Assembly (NCBI GenBank): GCA_900770325.1
Contig: CAAGKE010000243.1
Coordinates: 1 to 12,527, forward strand
Direction: 5' to 3'
DNA length: 12,527 nucleotides
Origin: Lachnospiraceae bacterium
Lineage (GTDB): Bacteria; Bacillota; Clostridia; Lachnospirales; Lachnospiraceae
Shown: one piece after another, positions 7,325-12,527 of the stretch
Numbering within the stretch: position 1 is the stretch's first letter
How the letters are laid out: every line of letters begins with the position of its first letter
Made by a program: the position numbers and the translations under genes
The notes under the pieces: generated by a model
Told to the model about the DNA's origin: nothing
The model's database searches: none
What the model saw: only the letters and a program-made list of their open reading frames with translations

Positions 7325-7897
7325 ATGAAGAAAGCGGTGGAGTATTTGAAACGAGGGGAAGTCAGGAAAAAAAGTCTGTTCAGGGAAGTTTTCAGCTGGG
7401 TTTTGTATTTATTGCTGATTTTGGTCATTACCTTTTTGTTTGTTCATTTTGTGGGACAAAAGACCCGGGTAAACGGTATGTCCATGTATCCCACGTTAAG
7501 CGATGGGGATAATCTGATCGTAGATAAACTGACGTATCAGTTTTCCGACCCGAAACGGTTTGATATTATTGTATTTCCGTTCCGGTATCAGGAGGACACC
7601 TACTATGTCAAGCGGATCGTGGGTCTGCCCGGAGAGACAGTGCAGATCATGAACGGGATTCTCTATATAAATGGAGCGGCTATTTCCGATGATTACGGGA
7701 ATGCACCTATGGAAAAGAGCGGACTGGCTTCCGAACCGGTCACACTGGGAGAGGATGAGTATTTTGTTCTGGGGGATAACCGCAATGACAGTTCCGACAG
7801 CAGAGAGCCGAGTGTGGGAAATATCTCAAAAGAAAGTATCATTGGAAAAGTCCGGCTGCGGATCTGGCCGCTGTCCGGTTTCGGGCTGGTGAACTGA
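7325..7897 (+). CDS. lepB: Type I signal peptidase, canonical copy
   Basis: The second S26 signal peptidase of the window, 190 residues. It has a short basic cytoplasmic start (about 1-21), one membrane span (about 22-43) and an extracellular catalytic domain. The motifs are textbook: Ser53 in GMSMYPTLSDGD, Lys96 in YYVKRIVGLPGE, and GDNRNDSSDSRE at 150-161. Compared with the copy at 5668 it lacks the long charged tail and keeps the Pro after the catalytic Ser, so this is more likely the general signal peptidase. It begins 13 bases after rbgA. No good Shine-Dalgarno sequence precedes ATG 7325, so expression may rely on coupling to rbgA. A downstream TTG at 7346 behind GGTGGAG is a weaker alternative start. 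Confidence 0.94.
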   Translation: MKKAVEYLKRGEVRKKSLFREVFSWVLYLLLILVITFLFVHFVGQKTRVNGMSMYPTLSDGDNLIVDKLTYQFSDPKRFDIIVFPFRYQEDTYYVKRIVGLPGETVQIMNGILYINGAAISDDYGNAPMEKSGLASEPVTLGEDEYFVLGDNRNDSSDSREPSVGNISKESIIGKVRLRIWPLSGFGLVN

Positions 7898-7916
7898 AGG
7901 GAGAGAATAGAATCAA

Positions 7917-8687
7917 ATGGCAAAAAGTATTTCAGAAATCAAACAGGAATTCGAAAAGGCCGGAGAGGAAAGGCTGCCGGAATTGTTTTCCGTATATGAA
8001 AATGATTCCAGAGCCGGAGTCACCGGCCTTATTAAGCGTTACCGGAAGCATCTGGAGGATCTGGAAAAGGAGCGGCAGCGCCTGGAAAAAATGCGGTTCT
8101 ATGAACACAAATATGAGTATTTGGGATACGTATGCGGCATTGATGAGGCGGGCCGTGGCCCTCTGGCAGGACCGGTGGTGGCCGGAGCGGTGATTTTGCC
8201 GGAAAACTGCGAGATTTTATATCTGAACGATTCAAAACAGCTTTCAGAAAAACGCCGGGAAGAGCTGTATGATGAGATCCGGGAAAAGGCAGTAGCAGTG
8301 GGCGTGGGAATGATCGGTCCAAGACGGATCGATGAGATCAATATTCTTCAGGCCACCTATGAAGCCATGTGTGAAGCACTGGGACAGCTGTCTGTCATGC
8401 CTCAGATCCTGCTGAACGATGCGGTGACGATCCCGCAGGTGACGATTCCGCAGGTGCCCATCATCAAAGGAGATGCCAAAAGCCTTTCTATTGCGGCGGC
8501 CAGCGTGATCGCCAAGGTCACCAGGGACCGTCTGATGCGGGAATATGATGACCTGATGCCGGAATATGGTTTTGCTTCGAATAAAGGTTACGGAAGCGCT
8601 TCTCATATCGCGGCACTGAAAAAATACGGACCATCGCCAATACACAGAGCTACGTTCATTAAGAATTTTGTATCAGATACGGTTTAA
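7917..8687 (+). CDS. rnhB: Ribonuclease HII
   Basis: RNase HII cuts the RNA strand of RNA/DNA hybrids and removes single ribonucleotides misplaced in DNA. The 256-residue length matches Firmicutes RnhB, which carries an extra N-terminal helical region of about 70 residues (here Lys/Glu-rich). The catalytic domain opens with GIDEAGRGPLAGPVVAGAV, with metal-binding Asp76 and Glu77. The other two acidic residues are Asp168 (LLNDAV) and Asp186 (IIKGDAKS), and SIAAASVIAKVTRDR follows at 191-205. A short tandem duplication (TIPQV twice, residues 171-180) falls just before the Asp186 motif. The start follows lepB by 19 bases, with GGGAGAG upstream. Confidence 0.97.
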   Translation: MAKSISEIKQEFEKAGEERLPELFSVYENDSRAGVTGLIKRYRKHLEDLEKERQRLEKMRFYEHKYEYLGYVCGIDEAGRGPLAGPVVAGAVILPENCEILYLNDSKQLSEKRREELYDEIREKAVAVGVGMIGPRRIDEINILQATYEAMCEALGQLSVMPQILLNDAVTIPQVTIPQVPIIKGDAKSLSIAAASVIAKVTRDRLMREYDDLMPEYGFASNKGYGSASHIAALKKYGPSPIHRATFIKNFVSDTV

Positions 8688-8770
8688 TTCGGGCAGAGCG
8701 CATTCCTTATTATGGAGGAAGAAGGGGATGCCGGTTTTGCAGTCTGCTGACGGGAGCGGCAGGAAAAATT

Positions 8771-9121
8771 TTGAATCGAAGAAAAATCGGAACAGAACAG
8801 GAAAAAATCGCGGGAGCCTATCTGGAAAGCAGAGGCTACCGGATTCTGGAATACAATTTCCGGGCGCCGAGAAGTGAGATCGACATCGTGGCCAGAGATG
8901 GACGGTATCTGGTATTCGTGGAGGTAAAATACCGGGTCAGTGGACATTCGGGACATCCTTTAGAGGCGGTGGATCTTAGAAAGCAGAAGAGGATCTGCCT
9001 GGCTGCCCGGTATTATCTGTATACCCATGGACGGGGAGAGGATACTCCCTGCCGGTTTGATGTAATCGGAATAGAGGGAGATGGCGTGATGCTGGTAAAG
9101 GACGCATTTCCCCTGTGCTAA
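8771..9121 (+). CDS. YraN family endonuclease-like protein (UPF0102), TTG start
   Basis: A 116-residue protein of the UPF0102/YraN family, which has a PD-(D/E)XK nuclease-like fold and is commonly next to rnhB; its substrate is not established. The nuclease-like residues are visible: Glu36 and Asp38 in SEIDIV, and Glu51 and Lys53 in FVEVKYR. The N-terminus NRRKIGTEQEKIAGAYLESRGY is typical of the family and requires a TTG start at 8771, behind AGGA (8761-8764). No in-frame ATG exists nearby upstream. An ATG with a better ribosome binding site at 8728 lies in another frame and does not give the conserved protein. The gene is 83 bases after rnhB. Confidence 0.9.
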   Translation: MNRRKIGTEQEKIAGAYLESRGYRILEYNFRAPRSEIDIVARDGRYLVFVEVKYRVSGHSGHPLEAVDLRKQKRICLAARYYLYTHGRGEDTPCRFDVIGIEGDGVMLVKDAFPLC

Positions 9122-9147
9122 AATGATCGATACAGCAGGAATAAAAT

Positions 9148-10062
9148 ATGGAGCAAAAAGAAAAGAAAAAAAGAGTTTATGAAGAAGTACTGTGTGGTCA
9201 GAAGATCATACGGAAAGAAAACGGGGATCCGGAAAACAGGATCCATGTACAGAAACAGAACGGCGTGGTCTATCTGACTTTCCCCATTCTGGAACGATTG
9301 GACGGTATTACACATGCCTTCAGCACCCGCCTGGGCGGTGTCAGCGAGGGGGATGTGGGTACTCTGAATCTCAGCTTCAGCCGGGAGACTGACCGGGAAA
9401 AGGTAGCGGAAAATCATCGGCGTCTGGCAGCCGCCGCCGGTTATCCTGTGGAACGGATGGTGTTCTCCAGTCAGACCCATACCACCAATGTACGTGTGGT
9501 GACAGAGGAAGATCAGGGAAAAGGGTATACTGCACGACAGGATTTTGACGATGTGGATGGCCTGGTAACGAATGTGCCGGGAATTCCGCTGGTCACTTTT
9601 TACGCGGACTGTGTTCCCCTGCTGCTGGTGGATCCGGTACATCGGGCCATTGGCTGTTCCCATTCCGGATGGAAAGGGACTGTGGCGAATATGGGGAAAG
9701 AAACGCTGAAGGTAATGGAGCAGGAGTACGGCACCGACCCGAAGGATGTATACGCGGCGATCGGTCCCTCCATCTGCCAGGACTGTTATGAAGTAAGCAG
9801 TGATGTGATTGTGCAGTTTCGCAGAGCCTATCCGGAAGAATTGTGGCCGCTGCTTTTTTATCCCACATCAGAAGAAAAGTATCAGCTTAATCTGTGGGAA
9901 GCATGCCGGCAGAACTTTCTGGCAGCAGGGATGCTTCCGGAGCATATCGCAATGCCGGATATCTGCACCTGCTGCAATCCCGGTTTTCTGTTTTCCCATC
10001 GTGCATCCCATGGGAAAAGAGGGAATCTGGCGGCTGTATTAATGCTGGACTGCCGTCCATAG
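9148..10062 (+). CDS. pgeF: Laccase-domain protein PgeF/YlmD (multicopper-like; purine nucleoside or peptidoglycan-editing activity)
   Basis: A 304-residue member of the DUF152/Cu-oxidase_4 family. Members have been shown to act as zinc-dependent purine nucleoside phosphorylases/adenosine deaminases, and the E. coli homologue (YfiH/PgeF) prevents misincorporation of L-Ser for L-Ala in cell-wall precursors. The metal ligands are visible as His111 (SSQTHT), Cys155 (YADCVP) and His172 (SHSGWKGT), with AAIGPSICQDCYEV following. About 40 hydrophilic, Lys-rich residues precede the domain. AGGA upstream sets the start. It is the last gene of the plus-strand run, and its final codons form one arm of the transcription terminator. 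Confidence 0.93.
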   Translation: MEQKEKKKRVYEEVLCGQKIIRKENGDPENRIHVQKQNGVVYLTFPILERLDGITHAFSTRLGGVSEGDVGTLNLSFSRETDREKVAENHRRLAAAAGYPVERMVFSSQTHTTNVRVVTEEDQGKGYTARQDFDDVDGLVTNVPGIPLVTFYADCVPLLLVDPVHRAIGCSHSGWKGTVANMGKETLKVMEQEYGTDPKDVYAAIGPSICQDCYEVSSDVIVQFRRAYPEELWPLLFYPTSEEKYQLNLWEACRQNFLAAGMLPEHIAMPDICTCCNPGFLFSHRASHGKRGNLAAVLMLDCRP

Positions 10063-10078
10063 GGCGGCAGTCCTTTTT
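10047..10078 (+). terminator. Rho-independent terminator overlapping the pgeF stop codon
   Basis: Perfect 9-base arms GGACTGCCG (10047-10055) and CGGCAGTCC (10065-10073) with a 9-base loop are followed by five T's (10074-10078). The stop TAG (10060-10062) lies in the loop, so a ribosome finishing pgeF would cover the hairpin. It closes the plus-strand gene run. Confidence 0.9.
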
Positions 10079-10176
10079 GATGTTCCTGTGTCACTGTTTT
10101 TCCGGGTGTTTTCATGCAGAATGCGTCAAAATCCCGAGAGCCTTTTCTCAGCCTTCAGGCTGACTGGCGGAACGGA

Positions 10177-10413
10177 TCAGCAGCCGCAGCCGTTGTTGCC
10201 GAAGAAACCATTATTTCCGCAGCCGCAGAAGAGCAGCAGGAGAATAATGATCCAGCAGCAGTTGTTGTCGTTGTTGTCGCATCCGCAGCCACATCCGCCG
10301 CAGCCGAACAGCAGGATCAGAATCCAGATCCATGAATTGTTGGAAAATCCCATGCGGTTACCACAGTCGTTGTCACATCCGCATCCACAGTTTGTTGCAG
10401 CTAAATCACTCAT
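10177..10413 (-). CDS. Small Cys/Gly/Asn-rich protein with two hydrophobic runs; possible spore-layer protein
   Basis: A 78-residue protein with 14 Cys, 15 Gly and 13 Asn. The Cys occur as CGC, CGCGC and CC clusters at residues 9-17, 38-45, 52-53, 63-65 and 76-78, around two near-identical hydrophobic stretches (WIWILILLF at 28-36 and WIIILLLLF at 54-62). The protein looks like an internal duplication. I do not recognise a characterised family; similar clostridial proteins are sometimes labelled 'chorion class high-cysteine'. GGAGG (10423-10427), nine bases before the ATG, is a strong ribosome binding site, which argues that the frame is real. A -10-like CATATGATA lies upstream. Composition resembles small self-associating coat or exosporium proteins, but that role is inference, supported only by the sporulation-like promoter and the Csp-like neighbour. 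A metal-binding role is also possible. Confidence 0.78.
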   Translation of the reverse strand: MSDLAATNCGCGCDNDCGNRMGFSNNSWIWILILLFGCGGCGCGCDNNDNNCCWIIILLLLFCGCGNNGFFGNNGCGC

Positions 10414-10444
10414 GTTTGATATCCTCCGAAGAGTTTTTACACTG

Positions 10445-10472
10445 TATCATATGCGTTCTTCCCGAAACGGTG
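10445..10472 (-). promoter_or_regulatory. Candidate sigma-K/sigma-E-type promoter for the Cys-rich gene
   Basis: On the minus strand CACC (10472-10469), a 15-base spacer and CATATGATA (10453-10445) fit the mother-cell sporulation pattern mACm-N16-CATAnnnTA, one base short in the spacer. The expected start, near 10438, leaves a leader of about 25 bases with GGAGG in it. The same region can be read as a poorer sigma-A site (TTGTCA, 19-base gap, TATGAT), so the assignment is tentative. Confidence 0.4.
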
Positions 10473-10527
10473 ACAAAACATATCTGCTTTTTCTTTGTGT
10501 GAAGCAGCAAAGTTTACATGAAGCTCA

Positions 10528-12261
10528 CTAGAATTCCGTCAGTGATTCGAAGATCCCGTACACATTCAGTGTTCCATATCCCCATTCCCGGTTGGGATAA
10601 TAAAGATCCGGGTTTCGGTCTGCTCCCCGGTAGAGCAGATTTTTCATTTCCGTAGTGGTAAGAATTTTCTCGGACTGGCTGCGTAGTCCCCACTGAACCA
10701 GCAGAGCCACTGCTCCGGCCGTGATGGCCGCTGCCGCGCTGGAACCGGTGAATCTGCGGTAGGAAGAGGCCTGGTAAGGAACCTGAAGATTGACACCGGG
10801 AGCAGCCAGATCCGGTTTGAGCTGGTCATTGCGTGTGAAGCCCCGGCTGGAATTCAGGTAGATGGAATTCTGGAAAGCCTGATAGGTACTGGCGGTAATG
10901 ACACCCTGGCTGCAGGAAGGAATCGTCAGCGTAATGTCGGGTTCAGGATTAAGCAAATGTACACTGGGGGAGCCGATCCCGGTAACAGGCAGCCAGATGT
11001 TAAAAATACCATTCAAATACCGCTTATTTACCACCTGAAAACGCCAGATTCCCACAGAAGGATTTGCCACCCGAACCTGTATCAGCTGGCTTCCGGAACG
11101 AAATTCCACCACCTCATAGTCAATGCTGACGGAGGAACGGTCCAGAAGAAAGGAGGTATGAAGATTTGCTCCGGTCCGGGGATCTAAAGGAGATACCCTC
11201 TCTCCCAGAGGAGTGGTGACTCCCAGAGCAAAAAGCTCCGGGGAAAAGGCCCAGAGCTCCAGAGTAAAGCCCCGGCTCTCCTTCTCCACCACCACCTCCA
11301 CTTCCCGGACATCGCCCACAGAAGAGGCTTTGCCGAAATAGTGATGAGCCATGCCCCCCTCATTCCCGGCAGCAGTTACTCCGTAGACTCCGGAGCTGAA
11401 GGACATATAGGTAAGTACTTCCTCCAGAGGGGTATGACCATCATGACCGCCCTGATTGGTGCCCAGGCCAAAACAGATAACCAGAGGCTTCTGCAGTTTT
11501 CTGGCTGTTTCCCGCAGATAACGGATCGCCAGCATACAGTCATCCTCCTGAAAGGCGATGGCATCCTCCTGTACCAGAAGATAATCCCGCAGGTACTGTT
11601 TGGCCGGTTTCAGCTTCACCATGATAATGTCTGCTTTTGGGGCAGCTCCCGAAAAACCTGCGGTAATATCCTCGCTTCCGGCTGCAATACCCGCCAGAGC
11701 GGTACCGTGGCCGTTCTCATCCAGGGAAGGAACCAGCTCCAGCGGATCTGTAAGACGCAGTGCCTGATTGATCTGTTCATCGGTATATTCAGAACCGTAC
11801 AGCATTCCTTCCGGAAGCTCCCCGGTTTGAATTGTCTGATCCCAGATACGCAGAATCCGGGTACTGCCGTCCGCATTGCGAAAGGCAGGATTCCGATAAT
11901 CAATACCCGTATCAATAAACCCCAGGATAATTCCCTCCCCGGTAAGATTAAGATAAGGCTGATTCCGTACCGCCAGAATGCCGGAGGCCTCCAGGCTGGA
12001 GGTGTCCAGCAGAGTAAGAAGATTGGGAATAGTGAAATACCCCTGTCTGGAGATATCCGGCGGATAATCCGCCAGAGGCGCATTCACAATGGCATATTGC
12101 CAGTCAACGATCTGAGGAAGATATTCCGGCCGGATCTGCTCCGGCCGAAAGGGCGGGGTTTCATTATGAAAGATCAGGCTGACATAATCCTGAGACAGGA
12201 TCCGTTCCCGGCTGTTCTCCATCGTTTCCTGCTGCATAGTAAGAGAAGATAATTGTGACAT
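10528..12261 (-). CDS. S8 subtilisin-like serine protease, Csp (germination protease) type
   Basis: A 577-residue subtilase without signal peptide. The triad is intact: Asp117 (FIDTGIDY), His185 (NGHGTALAG) and Ser508 (GSSAAAA), with oxyanion Asn300 (TAAGNEGG). About 110 residues precede the catalytic domain, and roughly 150 residues between Asn300 and Ser508 (about 315-455, beta-rich) are inserted. This layout, pro-region plus jelly-roll insert, matches clostridial Csp proteases, which activate the cortex hydrolase SleC in germinating spores. Length is also typical (about 550-580). ATG 12261 is preferred, preceded by GAAAGGG three bases away; a TTG at 12273 would add four residues without a ribosome binding site. 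No sleC or second csp gene is in view, so the germination role is inference; a housekeeping intracellular subtilase is the alternative. Confidence 0.9.
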   Translation of the reverse strand: MSQLSSLTMQQETMENSRERILSQDYVSLIFHNETPPFRPEQIRPEYLPQIVDWQYAIVNAPLADYPPDISRQGYFTIPNLLTLLDTSSLEASGILAVRNQPYLNLTGEGIILGFIDTGIDYRNPAFRNADGSTRILRIWDQTIQTGELPEGMLYGSEYTDEQINQALRLTDPLELVPSLDENGHGTALAGIAAGSEDITAGFSGAAPKADIIMVKLKPAKQYLRDYLLVQEDAIAFQEDDCMLAIRYLRETARKLQKPLVICFGLGTNQGGHDGHTPLEEVLTYMSFSSGVYGVTAAGNEGGMAHHYFGKASSVGDVREVEVVVEKESRGFTLELWAFSPELFALGVTTPLGERVSPLDPRTGANLHTSFLLDRSSVSIDYEVVEFRSGSQLIQVRVANPSVGIWRFQVVNKRYLNGIFNIWLPVTGIGSPSVHLLNPEPDITLTIPSCSQGVITASTYQAFQNSIYLNSSRGFTRNDQLKPDLAAPGVNLQVPYQASSYRRFTGSSAAAAITAGAVALLVQWGLRSQSEKILTTTEMKNLLYRGADRNPDLYYPNREWGYGTLNVYGIFESLTEF

Positions 12262-12306
12262 AGACCCTTTCAAAGAAATTACTGTTCATATGGCTTTTGA
12301 GGACGG

Positions 12307-12318
12307 CGTTTCGAAACG
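12307..12318. promoter_or_regulatory. 12-base perfect palindrome upstream of the subtilase gene
   Basis: CGTTTCGAAACG is perfectly self-complementary and centred 51-52 bases before the ATG of the minus-strand protease. Its position and symmetry would suit an operator for a dimeric regulator, or a short hairpin at the edge of the structured block. No regulator is identified. Confidence 0.3.
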
Positions 12319-12324
12319 TCTGTT

Positions 12325-12343
12325 TCATCTTTAAAGAAGATGA
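12325..12343. repeat. Inverted repeat TCATCTT/AAGATGA
   Basis: Seven-base perfect arms (12325-12331 and 12337-12343) enclose a 5-base loop. The left arm recurs in the same orientation at 12380-12386 within a 10-base direct repeat TTTCATCTTT (12323-12332 and 12378-12387), so the AAGATGA arm has two possible partners. There is no T-tract on either side to make it a terminator. Confidence 0.6.
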
Positions 12344-12348
12344 GATTC

Positions 12349-12364
12349 CCACCCCTAAAGGTGG
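12349..12364. repeat. Hairpin CCACC-CCTAAA-GGTGG
   Basis: Five-base perfect arms enclose a 6-base loop. The sequence style (CCACC, TTTAGG on the minus strand, GGTGG) recalls the terminal hairpin of IS200/IS605 elements. That likeness is from memory and is the main reason the mobile-element reading is raised. Confidence 0.5.
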
Positions 12365-12377
12365 CGAGTTGCAACAA

Positions 12378-12416
12378 TTTCATCTTTGTGGGAGTCCCAT
12401 CTCCCTCCAAGATAAA
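12378..12416. repeat. Two-part stem-loop around GGGAG/CTCCC
   Basis: An outer helix TTTCATCTT (12378-12386) with AAGATAAA (12409-12416), one base bulged, stacks across a 3x3 internal loop on an inner helix GGGAG (12390-12394) with CTCCC (12401-12405) and a 6-base loop. Paired arms separated by a symmetric internal loop are more typical of folded RNA than of chance dyads. Confidence 0.55.
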
Positions 12417-12477
12417 GCCTTCGGCGGATCGCAGGCGTGATCAGTGGAAGAATGCTTCACATTCGATTACGCCGCGG

Positions 12478-12500
12478 CAAGAACGCCAGAGGCGTTCTTG
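12478..12500. repeat. Perfect 10-base inverted repeat with 3-base loop
   Basis: CAAGAACGCC (12478-12487) and GGCGTTCTTG (12491-12500) are exact reverse complements around AGA. The helix is GC-rich and would be very stable in RNA of either strand, but no T-tract follows it, so it is not a standard terminator. It directly abuts another palindrome, GCCGCGGC at 12471-12478. Confidence 0.65.
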
Positions 12501-12527
12501 AATAATACCGAGAGAGAGTAATTCCCA

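Larger units (their letters stand above)
12262..12527. other. Gene-poor, hairpin-dense region upstream of the subtilase; possible IS200/IS605 end or structured RNA
   Basis: No frame here carries a recognisable protein. Between 12301 and 12500 there are at least seven short inverted repeats, most of them perfect, listed separately where strong. A compact hairpin with a CCTAAA loop (12349-12364) next to a two-part stem-loop resembles the imperfect hairpins at ends of IS200/IS605 elements, where a guide-RNA scaffold of TnpB also lies. If so, a transposase or TnpB gene should begin or end just beyond 12527. A structured mRNA leader of the subtilase or an independent ncRNA are alternatives. The assignment is inference; the dyads are read directly from the bases. 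Confidence 0.35.

Noticed and set aside
10148..10163. TCAGCC/GGCTGA hairpin downstream of the Cys-rich gene as its terminator
   Set aside because: The helix is only six pairs and no T-tract follows on the minus strand, so it is not supportable as a terminator.
10114..10335. Plus-strand frame encoding long Ala/Val/Glu runs
   Set aside because: It is the antisense reading of the Cys-rich gene's repetitive codons; low complexity arises from GCA/GTT repeats, and the minus-strand frame has the strong ribosome binding site.
11341..12252. A 303-codon open frame on the plus strand, antisense to the subtilase gene
   Set aside because: It is a complementary-strand shadow of a clear S8 protease with an intact triad; the product has no recognisable domain and no good ribosome binding site.
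12340..12450. Short plus-strand frames through the hairpin block as a small protein
   Set aside because: Only 30-60 codons are open, without ATG or ribosome binding site, and the composition follows the inverted repeats. I cannot separate a coding signal from structure.
12262..12527. T-box or other known riboswitch upstream of the protease
   Set aside because: No T-box TGGNACCGCGG-like element or other motif I know could be found in the minus-strand reading.

Overview
The window is a stretch of a Firmicutes (class Clostridia) chromosome, most likely a spore-forming member of the Lachnospiraceae. The evidence is the canonical ylxM-ffh-rpsP-khpA-rimM-trmD-rplS-signal peptidase-rbgA-rnhB-yraN order, strong AGGAGG-type ribosome binding sites, mid-range GC, and a Csp-like subtilase typical of clostridial sporeformers. 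The family-level call is an inference from gene order and protein style, not from a search.

Layout on the plus strand: positions 2-274 are the 3' end of a DUF3786 gene cut by the window edge. Next comes a glycerate 2-kinase (337-1509). A near-consensus sigma-A promoter (1540-1568) then starts a long housekeeping run (1586-10062) covering protein targeting (YlxM, Ffh, two type I signal peptidases), ribosome building (S16, KhpA, RimM, TrmD, L19, the 50S-assembly GTPase RbgA), RNA/DNA maintenance (RNase HII, YraN) and a laccase-domain enzyme (PgeF/YlmD). The run is punctuated by hairpin terminators after khpA (3824-3874) and rplS (5619-5649), by a likely rplS promoter whose -10 box contains the trmD stop codon, and by a final terminator folded over the last codons of pgeF (10047-10078).

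On the minus strand, facing this run, lie a subtilase with an intact Asp/His/Ser triad and a Csp-like layout (10528-12261) and, downstream of it, a 78-residue protein with 14 Cys, 15 Gly and two short hydrophobic runs (10177-10413). The small gene has a very good ribosome binding site and an upstream sequence matching a sporulation sigma-K/sigma-E type -10 element. Together they suggest a small sporulation/germination-related locus.

The last 266 bases (12262-12527) hold no convincing gene. About 200 bases of them are packed with perfect inverted repeats, and one motif can pair with either of two partners. This is the least explained part of the window. The best guesses are the end of an IS200/IS605-type element with its guide-RNA scaffold, or a structured leader/ncRNA upstream of the subtilase. 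No rRNA, tRNA or CRISPR array is visible, and no stretch over 300 bases lacks a gene.
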